DNA of 64,000 nucleotides from Pseudomicrostroma phylloplanum (lineage: Eukaryota > Basidiomycota > Exobasidiomycetes > Microstromatales), in the NCBI GenBank assembly GCA_039545275.1, contig BCHS01000018.1, positions 362,771-426,770 of the forward strand. The letters are read 5' to 3'. The notes beneath the pieces were generated by a model. The model made no database searches. It was not told the origin of the DNA and saw nothing but the letters and a program-made list of their open reading frames with translations. This document shows positions 13,055 to 24,451 of the stretch, in pieces (position 1 is the stretch's first letter; each line of letters begins with the position of its first letter). The position numbers were made by a program, and so were the translations under genes.

Positions 13055-13626
13055 TGAGCGCTGAGCTGTGAGCGGCGAGCGATGAGCAGTTCGTCAGGAA
13101 CTTAGGAAGCGGATCGGTGTGAGAGACCTGCGCACGGATACACAGGCGGGCAGGCGAGCAAGGGAGAGGAGGCATCTGTCGATAGACCGGGGCGACAAGT
13201 CGTGCGGCAAGTCGTGCGGCGGAGGAGGGCCTTACCAGGTGGATCATCGCACCTGCACCTGCACTTGCACTTGCACCTCTTACCCCTTCTGCAATTCTCG
13301 CTGTCTGTCCTACAGCTCTTCCTTCACCAGCCCATTTGAATTTGATCTTCCACTTTCGACTTCTGACCTTCGGCCTTTCGACCCTGTGACCCCCTTCCCA
13401 TCGTGGCAAATACTCAAGAGAGGGTATTCGAAGAAAGGTAGAAAGGCATGGACATTACATGCGCGCTATTATATGCCGGTCCAGGCGACAAGGAGAAGAA
13501 GAACGACATTTGCAGGTTGGACAGCTTGCTGAGCCTAGGCTCGAGCTAGGATCCAATCGATTGCGTAGTTGATCGACTGGGCGAAAGGGAGCAGAGGTGA
13601 GGATTAACTCGGTCAGATGAAAAGCA
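13055..13626. other. Gene-free stretch between convergent genes
   Basis: Downstream of the disordered-protein gene and of the lipase gene, which converge here. It holds 3' untranslated sequence and an imperfect hexanucleotide repeat, five copies of GCACYT at 13249-13278. No conserved coding exon was recognised. Confidence 0.5.
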
Positions 13627-14721
13627 TCACTGCTTCTTCTTCTTCCACGTCCATGCACTCACCTCTTTTGGAATCCCATCAATATCAAGCATGAGGGAAT
13701 GCGCTGCTCCCGGGTACCCCTTCCACTCGACATCCTTTGCTCCTCCCTCCTTGAGCAGCTCCACAAGCTTCTTACTCCCTTCAGGACTCGTAATCTGATC
13801 CGCCTCTCCATGCAACGCAAGCAGCGGCACCTCATTCGCCATGAAATGCCTGTAGCCATCCGTGAGTATCTTCGGCCCCCCCTCGAGTGGACCAGCAATA
13901 CTCTGCACCCGCGTCCAGGTATCCACATACGGATCTTCCTCGAGGCGCTTCTGCTCCACCGGGTCACGGGTGATCTCCTTTACTTTTAGCCCAGCGTCGT
14001 ACTTCACGCTTGGCCAGACGCGGAGGACGAGTTTGAGGAGGGTGACGAGGAGAGAGGGAGGAGGGACGGTTAGGGTTATCCACGGTGACCAGAGGACGAC
14101 ACCGCCTGTTACGAGGGAGGAGACGCCGGCGAGGTGCTTGCCTTCCGGTGAGTCGGGGGAGCGGGTGAAGAGGGCCGCGGTGATCCCGCCGCCCTATCAA
14201 GGAGAGGCAGAGTAAGTAGGCAATGGGGAAAGAAGAAAGTCAGAAGCAGCCCAAGCCGATGCTGAGCCGCTGCCTCGCCCAGCCCCACTCACCATGCTAT
14301 GTCCCATAACGAACATCTTCACCTTTCCCTCTCCATACTTCTCCCCAACCCACCTACTCTGCTCCTCAATCACACTCCTAACATCCCTAAACTGTCTCGC
14401 CCAATCCGTATCCGTATAATTCTTCTTAAACCCACCCTTCCCTTCAGCAGCAGTCTTCCCAAACCCCCTCTGATCAAAAGTGATCACCTCGATTCCTCTC
14501 GCGGCGAAGAGGGTGAGCATGCGCGCATAGGGGCCCATGTGGTCTACGAATCCGTGCATGTACACTACGGTTGCGCGGGTGGACACGGAGGATGGGGGGT
14601 GGTATCGGGTGTAGTGGAGGGGGAGAGAGTCGAAGGCGGGGAGGGTGCCGGTGGTGGTTGTGCCGGCTTGGGAGGAGGGGACGGGGTAGTCGAGTGCGGC
14701 GGGGGTGGTGGAGGTGGACAT
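13627..14721 (-). CDS. Monoacylglycerol lipase (alpha/beta hydrolase, Yju3/MGLL type)
   Basis: Enzymes of this type release glycerol and a fatty acid from monoacylglycerols at lipid droplets or membranes. Two exons, 14721-14293 and 14193-13627, give 331 residues; the 99-nt intron interrupts the nucleophile elbow, so that the joined motif is GHSMGGG. Other hallmarks are VVYMHGFVDHMGPYARM (oxyanion strand and HGxxxHxxRY-like block), ITFDQRGFGKT, the acid motif LHGEADQIT and the catalytic His in GAAHSLMLD. The start at 14721 gives a hydrophilic N-terminus of about 40 residues before the fold. No signal peptide. Some members act on ethyl esters or xenobiotics instead, so substrate is inferred. 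Confidence 0.87.
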
Positions 14722-15248
14722 GCTGGGCGAGTCGTCCTGAAGAAGCGAGACTAGGTCTGGTATAATGTGAGAGAGTGGTATCCTCTGGTATCCTCTGATG
14801 GTATGGTGTGGTATGGTACGATGTGATGCTCTAGCAATGGAGCAGCGAGGGGTACCGATCCGGGCCGGGGGTCGTGCACACTTGGGTGTTCGTGTGCCTG
14901 CATGAAAGCTCCGCTCCGCTCCGCCCAGCCGGGCACGCTCACGGCCACATCGGATCGGAAGACGCAGCTCAACGCAACGCAACGCAACGCAGCTCTACAG
15001 ACAGACACAAACATACGTACAACTCACGCCCCTCACGCCGCTTGGCTCGTGAGCTAGGGTGATCATCCGCACATCTTGCAAGAATTCACCAGGGCATGGC
15101 CTTGCTTTATATTTGGCGCTCGACGCAGCCCCTCTTACCGCATCGCTTCTAGATCGAGGCAATGTGACACACACACATACACACAGAGACTTTCTCGGAT
15201 TGGCCCGTCCGCCTGTCTGCCTGGCCTGCCCTTGAGACTCCATCCCCT
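14722..15248. other. Intergenic stretch upstream of the lipase and downstream of succinyl-CoA ligase
   Basis: Contains the lipase promoter (minus strand). Simple repeats are a run of CAACG pentamers near 14969-14990 and a CA/CACATA microsatellite at about 15168-15186. A GGTAT-rich stretch lies near 14770-14815. No coding exon recognised. Confidence 0.5.
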
Positions 15249-16265
15249 CTAAGCGAGACCAGCCTCCTCCATGGCCTTCTTCATCAGTGCACCAATCTGC
15301 GCGGGCGACCTAGCCACCTTTACTCCCGCCTTTTCCAGCGCTTTAATCTTGTCCTCTCCTCCACCCTTTCCACCAGAGATGACTGCTCCAGCGTGTCCCA
15401 TGACTTTACCCTTGGGGGCGGTCAGTCCGGCAATGAATCCCACTACGGGCTTGGGCTTGGCGCGAGAGGCATTGTGCTTGAGGAGGTACTCGGCTGCCTG
15501 CTCCTCCATGTCTCCTCCGATCTCACCAATGACCACCAGACCCTCCGAAGCGTCGTCTTCCAGCAGCAGCTTCACCAGGTCCAGCGTGGTGGAGCCGGGG
15601 AAGGGGTCACCACCGATTCCCACGCAGATGGACTGGCCCAGACCCACGTTGGTAGTCTGTGCCACGGCCTCGTAGGTGAGTGTTCCTGAACGAGAGACGA
15701 TTCCGATCTTACCCGGTGTGTGGATATGACCTGGCATGATTCCAATCTTGCAGCCCTTTGGGTTGATCACACCGGGGCAGTTGGGTCCTACCAGACGAGA
15801 CTTGCTCTGTGCTCGTAGGGCGTGGGCTACGCGGATCTCATCTGCCTGGGGGATCCCTTCGGTGATGGCGACGATGAGAGGTACCTCGGCCTCGATGGCC
15901 TCGATGATGGCGTCGGCTGCGGCGGGTGGGGGCACATAGATGACGCTAGCGTGCGGGTTCGTCTCCTTCATTGCCTCTCTCACGCTACCGAACACGGGCT
16001 TGCCCAGGTGCGTCTGACCGGCCTTCTTGGGGGATACACCACCAACGAGGTTGGTGCCATAGGCAATGGACTGTTCGCAGTGGAAGGTGGCTGTTCCACC
16101 TGTGAAACCTTGACAGATGACCTTTGAGTCGGCCTTGATCATGAGGTTCTTGAGGGTGTCTTCGTACGAGGAGCGCAAGGCAGTGGTGGAAAAGGATGCT
16201 GCGCCGGCGGACGACGAGGTGCGCGGGAGGGTACGCAGCGCAGAGAGGGTCTGACGAGCGAACAT
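15249..16265 (-). CDS. LSC1: Succinyl-CoA ligase alpha subunit, mitochondrial
   Basis: The alpha subunit binds CoA and carries the phospho-histidine of succinyl-CoA ligase, which makes ATP or GTP from succinyl-CoA in the TCA cycle. One uninterrupted frame of 338 residues. The first about 30 residues are Arg/Ser/Ala-rich without acids ([19 protein letters not shown]), a typical matrix presequence. Then the CoA-binding Rossmann fold ([29 protein letters not shown]), the GPNCPG motif, [19 protein letters not shown] and the active-site His in [15 protein letters not shown]. Length matches the family. It lies head-to-head with the Efm4 gene. Confidence 0.95.
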   Translation of the reverse strand: MFARQTLSALRTLPRTSSSAGAASFSTTALRSSYEDTLKNLMIKADSKVICQGFTGGTATFHCEQSIAYGTNLVGGVSPKKAGQTHLGKPVFGSVREAMKETNPHASVIYVPPPAAADAIIEAIEAEVPLIVAITEGIPQADEIRVAHALRAQSKSRLVGPNCPGVINPKGCKIGIMPGHIHTPGKIGIVSRSGTLTYEAVAQTTNVGLGQSICVGIGGDPFPGSTTLDLVKLLLEDDASEGLVVIGEIGGDMEEQAAEYLLKHNASRAKPKPVVGFIAGLTAPKGKVMGHAGAVISGGKGGGEDKIKALEKAGVKVARSPAQIGALMKKAMEEAGLA

Positions 16266-16577
16266 GGTGGGTGGTCGAGAGGGGGTTGGGAGAGCGAGAT
16301 GCAGCTAGGGACGTTGATATGCGGACAAAGGTGGGATAGGAAGGATGGACCGTCCAGTCGAGTAGAGATGATCGCAGTCCCGCCTGGCTCCGCGTCGCTG
16401 CTGGGCGTGTGTGTGTGTGTGCCCGGGCGGGGCAGCCGGGGGAGACGGAGGGCTTCACCGCGCAACGCCTCACCCGTGCGCCACATTCACGGAAAGGGAA
16501 GAAAGAAAGTCAGCCTGCACTGTTCACCCGCTTCTTCCGGGGAAGGGGGAAGATACCATACGCACAAGGCAGTCACC
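16266..16577. promoter_or_regulatory. Short divergent promoter between LSC1 and EFM4-like genes
   Basis: 312 bp separate the two start codons (16265 minus, 16578 plus). A GT microsatellite lies at about 16405-16421. Polypurine and GC-rich stretches are present, but no clear TATA box. Confidence 0.5.
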
Positions 16578-17760
16578 ATGACAGCACCAGCAACGGCAGA
16601 GGCACAACAAGACTCCAGCAGCACAGAGCTGCCAAGCTCAAAGCTCGGAACACAAGAGTACTGGGACTCGGTGTACCAGTGAGTGCGCACAGGCAGGACT
16701 TCGCAGCTAGTCACCTAACACTCACACACACACTCCTCCTTCTGTTGCTGTTGCGCAGGCGCGAAGTGTCCAACTTCGCCTCAGACGGGGATCGCGGTGA
16801 AGTCTGGTTCGGACAGGAAGCAGCCAAATTCATGCTCGAGTATCTGCGCTCCCACTACTCTGCCTCCTCTTCGTCGTCCTCGTCTCCAACAATACTTGAT
16901 GTAGGAACGGGAAATGGGCATCTTCTGTTTAGTCTTTGCGGGGTCAAGGACGAAGAGGACGAGAGTGATGAGAGTGAGGAAGATGACGACGAAGACGCCG
17001 ACCAAGCAAGCGGATCGAGCCTCTCGCGCAAGCAGCTCATCACCTCTCCAGACCACATGTGCGGCTGCGACTATTCTGCCGCCAGCGTACAGCTCTGCAG
17101 GGATATTGCCGCTTCGGTGCAGGAGAGCACACAAGCAGACGTAGGCAAGATACATTGGGAGGAGTGTGATGTGCTCCAGGAGGGGGACGTGGAGCGACTC
17201 AGGATGATGGCACAGCGGATACGAGGGGGGGAGACCGCGGAGATTGGTTGGGATATTGTCCTGGATAAGGGGACGGTGAGTTGAACGGTGACAAGCAGAG
17301 GGCCACATGAACGAAGAGTGGATGCTGACTCCTTGGCTCACCTTGGCCAATCCTTCTCTGCCCCTTCATCCGTACGTGCTAGCTCGACGCCGTAAGTCCC
17401 CCCTAAACGCAACATCTCCTCCCTACCCTCCTCACCCGCTCACACCACTCATCCTCTCCTGCTCTTCTCTCCCCTCAGATCGCCCTGGCCTCCAGCACGC
17501 CCAACACAAGCGCAACCCCACTCAACACCTACCTCCTCGCCCTCGCCCGCCTCGCAGCACCAGGCGGACTCTTCCTCATCACCTCGTGCAACTTTACCGC
17601 CGAGGAGCTCATTGCTAAACTCACGCAGCCAACGCAGCCAAAAGGGGATCCGGCGGCGTTTGAGCATCTAGAGACACTACCGGCGAAGCGACAATTCATG
17701 TTTGGTGGGAAGAGCGGGAGCACGACGGTCTGCGTTGCTTTTAGGAGACGGAGGGACTAA
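16578..17760 (+). CDS. Efm4/See1-type eEF1A lysine methyltransferase
   Basis: Efm4 methylates a lysine of translation elongation factor eEF1A in yeast. Four exons: 16578-16678, 16759-17275, a 9-nt microexon 17383-17391, and 17479-17760; phases fit and give 302 residues. Family marks are QEYWDSVYQREVSNF across the first junction, EVWFGQEAAKFMLEYL, SAM motif I ILDVGTGNGHLLFSL, DYSAASVQLCRDIA and the motif DIVLDKGT-LDA-IALASS, where LDA comes entirely from the microexon. An acidic Glu/Asp insert (nt 16945-17005) follows motif I and is longer than usual. Function is inferred from the METTL10/Efm4 family; target lysine not provable here. Confidence 0.85.
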
Positions 17761-17947
17761 GCTGCAGCTCTCTTGCTTCTTGTTTCTCAAGAGACCGTGG
17801 TAGAATGTGATGTGGGTAGTAATAGCATTGCATAGAGTCAAGTACGACAGTGGTGCTAGTTGCGGTCCGGCAAGACCTGATGGCAAGGGTGATAGTTCCG
17901 GTGCTCTCCCACGACTTGGTCCCTCCTTCCCTCTTCATCTTCCTCTT

Positions 17948-20900
17948 TCATTCCGACTTCTTCAGCTCCTCCTGAAGATCTCCAATCTTGTGCTCCGTGT
18001 TCCCCAACTTGCTCTGTTCCGCCTCGAGCTTCTTCGCCAGACTATCCACCCTAGCCGCCACTCCCCTTCCCCCAATCTTACTCAACTCCACGAGCATCTG
18101 CAACTCCTTCTCCAATTCACGAATCGCAGCGTCACTCTTTGCCATGGAGCTCTTCGCGTCTAGCAGCTCCTGTGTAAGGCGGAAGGTCCGATCGGAGTGG
18201 ACGAGGTCTTTCATCGCCTCGAGGAGCACGGGGCGACCAGCGCGGATCAGGCTAGGTCGTCCGTCCTTGTGTCGCACGCTGATCAGTTCAGCCTCCTCCA
18301 TCGCGCGCAACTTGCCCTCGTCGCCCTTGAATGCGCCCGAGTCAGAGTGGAGCATCCAGTGGTACGGCACTGATCCGTCCTCGGACAAGGCGAGCAGACG
18401 GATAACGCTCCATGCCGTTCCCCGCGACCAGGGGAGCTGTGAAGACGTGGAGGAGGTTTCGGAGGACTCGTCGCCGAAGAAGGACTTGCGCAACTCGACG
18501 GTCGTGCGTGTGATCAGCTCAGAGACGGCCGCGGGGACAGTCTGCCCCATGACGACCTTTTGCAGGAGGTTCTCCAGATCGGTCAGACGGCCGCCTAGCT
18601 TGTCTACCCATTGGGCATCCTCCTCAGGCAGGACTTCGCCCGAGGCAGGGACAGCGGCTTGCAATTGCGCAGCGGTCGTGGATGGTGCGCTGCCGAATAG
18701 ACCGCTCAGGGAGGAGGAAAGACTCTCCTCCATCGATGGGTCGGGAGCGTCGTTGGAGAGAGTTGTCTGCGCCTCTGCAAACCGCGCATCGAGACCCCTC
18801 GCTTCACTCAAGCGGGTCCTGACGAACTCCCTCGCCTTGCTCTTCTCCGCATCGGCCAAGACTACATTGTTGGCAGGCCTGGAATCCGGCAGGGCTCGGC
18901 CAATCTCCTTTGACATTGCCACTGGATTGTCCGAGACGAAGATGACGTGTGCCAGATCTGCAGACACGAGCTGGGAAGACCAGTCGACGAGGATCGAGTA
19001 GAGCAGGGGGGAGCGGAGAGACTTGAGGTGGAAATTGTCGATGATGATAATGGGCGACTCGAGGGAGATTCCGTCGTCCTGACCCGTCTTCTTGGGTGCA
19101 GGACGAGCTCGCTTGCCCGCTCTGTCGGTCGGCAACTTGCTCCACTTGCGCCTCGTGTCTGCAGCGAGAGGACCATCGTCGCCCTTTTCTTGGCCCAGCA
19201 AGTTGAGCTTCTCCTCCGAGTCTGAGCTCGTCAAGAGCTCGCTATCCTCTTGTTGTGACGCATTGGCAGAGACCGACCCGGCACTGGGCTTTGCGCTCGT
19301 ACCATTGGCGGGCGATGCCGAAGGAGCGCCACTCGACCTCAGCGCTTTCCTCTCCCGCTCTACCCTCTTCTCTTCCTTGCGCTTGATGTTCTCCAAAGCG
19401 GCTTTCGTCACTGCCAGAATCTGGCTCAGCTGTTCTTCCGTAGGTCGAGAGAAGCCGGCTTTGCTGCCGATGAGACCCACCGAGGCCAGATCGATCATCG
19501 AGTTGAGCGAGTTGAGCCAACCAAAGACGGGCCAGTAGCCAGTCTCGCTAGCCAATGCTGCGATGATGGCAGTGTCAAGCTTCCCAGCCCCGTCCTTGTT
19601 GCTGTCGCCGATGTTCAAAGCTGGACCTGGTCCAGAGCTGCCGACACTGCGAGCAATCTCGGCGCAGTCGATGCGCAACACCTTCACGCCCTTTGGTATT
19701 GCCTCCTCGAGGAGGTCGTGCTTGCCGCTACCTCTGGGCCCAGAGATGGTGATGAACGTCTCTGGGCTCTCCCTCAGCCAGCCCTGGATGTCCTCCTTTG
19801 CAGCCCTCCTCTCGAACCAGTCTACTTGGCTCTTGCCCTCGTCTTTGCCGTTGCCCTCTCGGAGGAGATCAACGGTGTTCGCCTTGAGCCAACTGTACAA
19901 GCGGTAGTTGTTGAGGTCGAAAGTACGGCTCAGCTTAGACTCGATGAAGAAGCCGCGTAGAGGATCCCAGACGGCGTACGAGAGACCACCCAGCATGAAG
20001 GCAAGAATGGGGAAGACGATCCGAGGATGGTTGGACATCCAGTCCCAGGCCTTCTTTGCTCGCTCACTGTCCTTGTAATTGATGATCAGGCGAGGTCCTT
20101 CCCGTACTTGGACACCATGGGCACAATTGCGGGCAGAGGTGGCTGATCTCATACGCGAGAAGAGGACGAACGCTTCATTAGCTTTTTTGTCGATGGAGAC
20201 GATGCGACCATAGGGCCGTAGGATGCCCCACAGAGCCTCTTCGGAAAGATCACCGCCGACGAGAGTGATTTTCAACGTCGAGGACGGAAATCGGTTCAAG
20301 TCTTCCAGCCAGGGCTGGAAGCATCGTGGAGAAGGGTGTAGGGATGGTCAGCTGAGGTCTGATAGGAGCTCTAGGTCCGGGGTCCACTTACCTTTCCCTT
20401 GACTACGTGCACACTTGGGATCGTGCCCCAGCTCAGAAGTAGAGCCTGATTGGGATTGTAAGCTCTCTTCAGTCCCTTCTTCACCGCGGTCTCGATATCG
20501 AACAGGGCCGGATCCGGAGTGTCTGCAGGCGTGGCAGGCAGTGGTGCTCCTCTCGGGGTATATGTAAAGGAAAGGAATCCGCCCCCGTCCTTGAGCCTGG
20601 CCTCTGCTCCAATGACCTCAAAGTCATGTCCAATGAGGTCCTTATCGGGCAGACTGTTCCTCAGCTTCTCCTTGAGAGAGTCGTGGTTTGTGGCGACGAA
20701 CCAGTGCCTGATGTCCCAGAAGCCGAGCCGGATGGGGAAAAGAGAGTCGAAGTAGAGGTAGCCGATCTGGCCTGGTCGAGCGGCAGTGGATTCTGGGGTG
20801 AGGTGTTCCGACTCTTCTGGCGTGAGTGTTGCGCCAGGTATGTCTGCTGTGCTTAGAGAACGGCGGCGGATAGCATTGTTGGTGCTGGTAGGAGGGAAGG

Positions 20901-21054
20901 CCTTGGGTATTGGACGAGTGGTTGTATGCTGTCGATGGTGGATGCTGCTGCTGCGTGGAGTGGCCTGCCGTCTTGCTGCGCTCAGTGCAGGCGTGGCTGC
21001 CGTGCGTTGAGACAGGGCGATACCACCACTGCGCCTCAGCATGAGATACGCCAT
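17948..21054 (-). CDS. YME2: Yme2/RNA12 mitochondrial inner-membrane protein
   Basis: Yme2 is an inner mitochondrial membrane protein that affects nucleoid organisation and escape of mtDNA. Two exons, 21054-20392 and 20314-17948 (77-nt intron), give 1009 residues. The N-terminal Arg/Ser-rich segment looks like a matrix presequence. Then the conserved LYFDSLFPIRLGFWDIRHW block, PWLEDLNRFPSSTLKITLVGG leading an RRM fold (about 225-305), a membrane segment (about 320-337), and an ATPase-like domain with Walker A GPRGSGKHD (about 413-420). A low-complexity Ser/Ala/Lys insert (nt about 19100-19370) interrupts the C-terminal domain. The last about 60 residues form a coiled coil. Slightly longer than yeast Yme2 because of the insert. 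Confidence 0.92.
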
Positions 21055-21324
21055 GGTCAAGGGGGGGGGTTGCGGCGAGGGATGGGAGACCTGACGAGGC
21101 TCAGAAGGGAAGGAAGGCTACTCACTCTCCTCCATCCGCTTCCTCGCCATCGTCGTCATATTTCCCACGCCGATGCTCGCGTGGCAGTGCACGGACACCC
21201 CGCCTCAGAACGCAGGAACAATGTGACTCGCCTAGGGGCAATCTTCCTACGCACCGCGGCCTGAGCTCCTTGCCATCGTGGATATACAGTGATATCAGCG
21301 ATACTTCTGGTGCCCTCCTTCGTC

Positions 21325-22164
21325 ATGTCCACCATGCAGCCCAAGGTGTACCTCATCAGCGGTGCCTCGCGCGGCATCGGCTATGCTCTCATCGAGAAGG
21401 TCTCCCAGCGTCCCAACACCGTCGTCTACGCAGCTGCTCGCGATCCGGCAAATGCAGTCGCCCTGAACAAGCTAGCCGAGTCGCGGTCAGGAGCTATCAA
21501 GGTGGTAAAGCTGGCTGCGGGCTCCGAGGAAGATGCAAAGGCCATCATGGAGCAAGTCCGAGCCGCTGAAGGCCATCTGGATGTAGTCTTGGCAGTATCC
21601 GGCGTGGCTCTGTGGCAGCACTATGCGCCGGTCAAGGACTGCACAAATGAGTCGATCATGGAGCACTTCAACACCAATCTCATCGGCACTGTATCTCTCT
21701 ACCGCAACGCCTACCCTCTTCTCAAGGCCGCGCCCAGGGGAGCCGTCTTCATGCCCATGAGCTCCACCATGGCCTCCATCACAAAGGCGGGCGAGTATGC
21801 CTTTCCCTTGTGTGGACTGTCGATGAGCAAGGCAAGCATCAACATGCTCGTGCGCAACATCCACCTCGAGTCAGAGGAAGAAGGGTTCATCGTCTTTCCC
21901 ATGGATCCAGGATGGGTGAGTGGACCATCAAGTGAGAGATGGCAAATGATGAAAGACGCGGCAGCTCACTCATCACCTCGCTTTCCCCCTCTACAGACTC
22001 AAACGGACAACGGCAACGGCAATGCCAAGGCTTGTGGGATGACCGAGGCCCCCACCAAGCTGGAAGATACCATTGCTGGCGTCCTGAAGGTCCTGGACGC
22101 TGCCAAGCGTGAAACACATGGTGGAGTGTTCCTCAATTACCGCGGCGAGGTATTGCCATGGTAG
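21325..22164 (+). CDS. Short-chain dehydrogenase/reductase with atypical active site
   Basis: Classical-SDR fold of 252 residues. Exons are 21325-21915 and 21997-22164. The 81-nt intron has a length divisible by three and no in-frame stop, so an unspliced reading also stays open (279 residues); splicing is favoured by the GTGAGT and CTACAG ends and because it joins DPGW directly to TQTDNG, as in the family's PGWVxTDMG. The cofactor motif SGASRGIG is intact and the Ser of MPMSSTMAS aligns with the catalytic Ser. The usual Tyr-x-x-x-Lys reads LSMSK, with Leu in place of Tyr. Nearest type is the fungal NOR1-like/YKL071W SDR group. It precedes the ALDH7 gene on the same strand. Confidence 0.82.
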   Translation: MSTMQPKVYLISGASRGIGYALIEKVSQRPNTVVYAAARDPANAVALNKLAESRSGAIKVVKLAAGSEEDAKAIMEQVRAAEGHLDVVLAVSGVALWQHYAPVKDCTNESIMEHFNTNLIGTVSLYRNAYPLLKAAPRGAVFMPMSSTMASITKAGEYAFPLCGLSMSKASINMLVRNIHLESEEEGFIVFPMDPGWVSGPSSERWQMMKDAAAHSSPRFPPLQTQTDNGNGNAKACGMTEAPTKLEDTIAGVLKVLDAAKRETHGGVFLNYRGEVLPW

Positions 22165-22472
22165 CCAGGCCCTCGCCCCATCGGTACTATCGGGGGAGAT
22201 CTCCCTCTCGAGGATGGGGCTGGGCCGGGTCCCTGTCTGTCTGTCCATGTTGCGCCCGCTTTCCGTGTCGCGCCTCCGCGTCCCGGCGACGGCCCGTTCC
22301 CGTCAGCTGGCCCGTCCGTCCGGGGGATCGCCGAAAGGGGGAGGAATTGCGCATGGCACGGAGCCACTGGGCAGCGGTCGTACCTGGTGCCTTATAACAC
22401 TTTGCTCAGAACATTGACTAGATCCCCGGTTGTGTTATCTCTTCAGTACTCTCTATACAATCATCCCACACC

Positions 22473-24289
22473 ATGTCACTCACCCAAGTCAAGACCATGT
22501 CGGCATCCTCGTCGTCATCCAGCTCCACACTCGCGCGCGAACAGGTCATCTTCGATGAGCTTGACCTCCCATTGAAGGCAGGGTCTACTGCCGATGTTCC
22601 GGGAATCTTTGACGGAGAGTGGAAGAAGGGTGAGGCAAATCATACATTGAAGAGCTATGATCCGTCCACTGGCAGGCTCATGGCTACCGTCCAAGGTGTG
22701 AGTGTCGTGAGGCAGATCTGAAGCAGTGTCGACAGCCTCTGAGGCACCTTTGACTAACGGCCGCTTCCCGTTCCCACCCTACCCTCCAGGCTTCTGCCGC
22801 TCAAGTCAGCTTCGCTCTCGGAGCGGCTCAAACAGCCTTCAAGGAGTTTCGCAAATTACCAGCACCCGCCCGAGGAGAGGTCCTGAAAGACATCGCCGAC
22901 GCCTTCACCGCAAAGAAGGACGCACTGGGCGGTCTGGTCTCCCTCGAGATGGGCAAGATTCTGACCGAGGGTCGCGGTGAGGTTCAGGAAGTCATCGATC
23001 TAGCCGCTGTCGCTGTAGGTCTCTCAAGGACAATGGCCGGCTCTTACCTCCCGTCCGAGCGTGCCGGTCACGTTCTCATGGAGAAGCCCAACCCATTGGG
23101 CGTCGTGGGCGTGGTGACGGCCTTCAACTTCCCCGTTGCCGTACACGGCTGGAACTTCTGTCTGTCCTTTGTGTGCGGTAATGCTACCGTGTGGAAACCT
23201 GCTCCTTCTACTCCACTCACTGCAATCGCCACTACCAAGCTGATTGCTGCTGTGCTCAAGAAGCACAACCTCCCTACAGCACTCGCTACCCTCATCGCCG
23301 GAGACGTCGAGACGAGCAAAGCCCTCTGCGAGGACGAACGCGTCCCTCTGATCTCGTTCACAGGCTCAGAAACCGTCGGAAGGCTCGTAGCACAAACTGT
23401 CGCCAAGAAGCTGGGCAAGTGCATCCTGGAGCTAGGCGGCAACAACGCCGTGACTATCCTCTCGGACGCCAACCTCGACCTGGCCATCCCAGGCGTGGTG
23501 TTCGCCGCCGTAGGCACTAACGGGCAGAGGTGCACTTCCTCCAGGCGTGTATACGTGCACCGCGATATTGCCGACAAGTTCTTGCGGCGCCTCGTTGGTG
23601 CGTATGAGCAGATTGCCAGTAAAGGCCTCATCGGCAGTGCTGTGCACGACGCCAAAGCCCTCGCTGGCCCGCTGCACTCCCCAGCCGCCGTGGCAAAGCA
23701 CAAGGAGACACTACAGGCCATCAAGTGCCGCGGCGGCAAAATTCTGTTCGGTGAGGAGACTTCTGTGCAGGCCCTGCCTGCCCATCTCGCGGGAGGCAAC
23801 TGGGTGCAGCCCGCTATTGTTCTGCACTCCAATGCGAGCGATGAAGCCTTTGCCGAGGAGGTCTTCTGCCCCATCCTCAACGTCTACATCATCTCCTCCC
23901 TCGACGAGGCCATCGCACTCAACAATGGTGTGCGACAGGGACTCAGCTCGGCCCTCTTCACGAACGACCATGTCAGTATTGGCAAGTGGCTCTCGGCAGA
24001 GGGGAGCGATACGGGTATTGTCAATGTCAATGCGGGAACGAGCGGGGCGGAGGTCGGCGCTGGGTTTGGGGGTGAGTACGACGAGGCGAAGAGCGGTGAT
24101 CTGACTGCATGAGAACTCAACAAAGACCGTCAATCTTACCACGCCCTTGCCATCGCAGGCAACAAAGCTACTGGATGGGGAAGGGAGTGTGGAGGCACCG
24201 CCTGGCACGCCTACTGCAGCTGGTCCACCTCCGTCGTCAACTACTCCAGGGAGCTGCCATTGGCGCAGGGCGTAAAGTTCCACTTGTAG
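22473..24289 (+). CDS. ALDH7-family semialdehyde dehydrogenase (alpha-aminoadipic semialdehyde type)
   Basis: ALDH7 enzymes oxidise alpha-aminoadipic semialdehyde (in equilibrium with piperideine-6-carboxylate) to aminoadipate in lysine breakdown. Exons 22473-22697, 22790-24071 and 24159-24289 give 545 residues. The ALDH fold shows VTAFNFPVAVHGWN, SFTGSETVGR, the general-base Glu in LELGGNNA and the nucleophile Cys in GQRCTSSRR. The last exon reads NKATGWGREC and ends INYS-like VVNYSRELPLAQGVKF, the C-terminus characteristic of ALDH7 rather than other ALDHs. A second ATG at 22500 could also serve as start. It lies tail-to-tail, 162 bp away, with a Zn2Cys6 regulator. A close alternative is another ALDH of broad specificity. 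Confidence 0.87.
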
Positions 24290-24451
24290 GAAGGCTACTG
24301 CCAGTGCCCCATCGCACTGAAAGCCATCTCATCACGTCCTGAGTCTCTTGTAGACCATCCGTCCGTTGTACAGCTTCGACTACAATACATTCATTCTTAT
24401 CAGGAGAGGAAATACTACATCATACATGATATTCTTGTCTCGCGCCATCCT

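Noticed and set aside
12747..13409. 220-codon minus-strand frame over the end of the disordered-protein gene
   Set aside because: His/Arg/Cys repeats mirror the Gly/Ser repeats of the plus strand; no independent motif.
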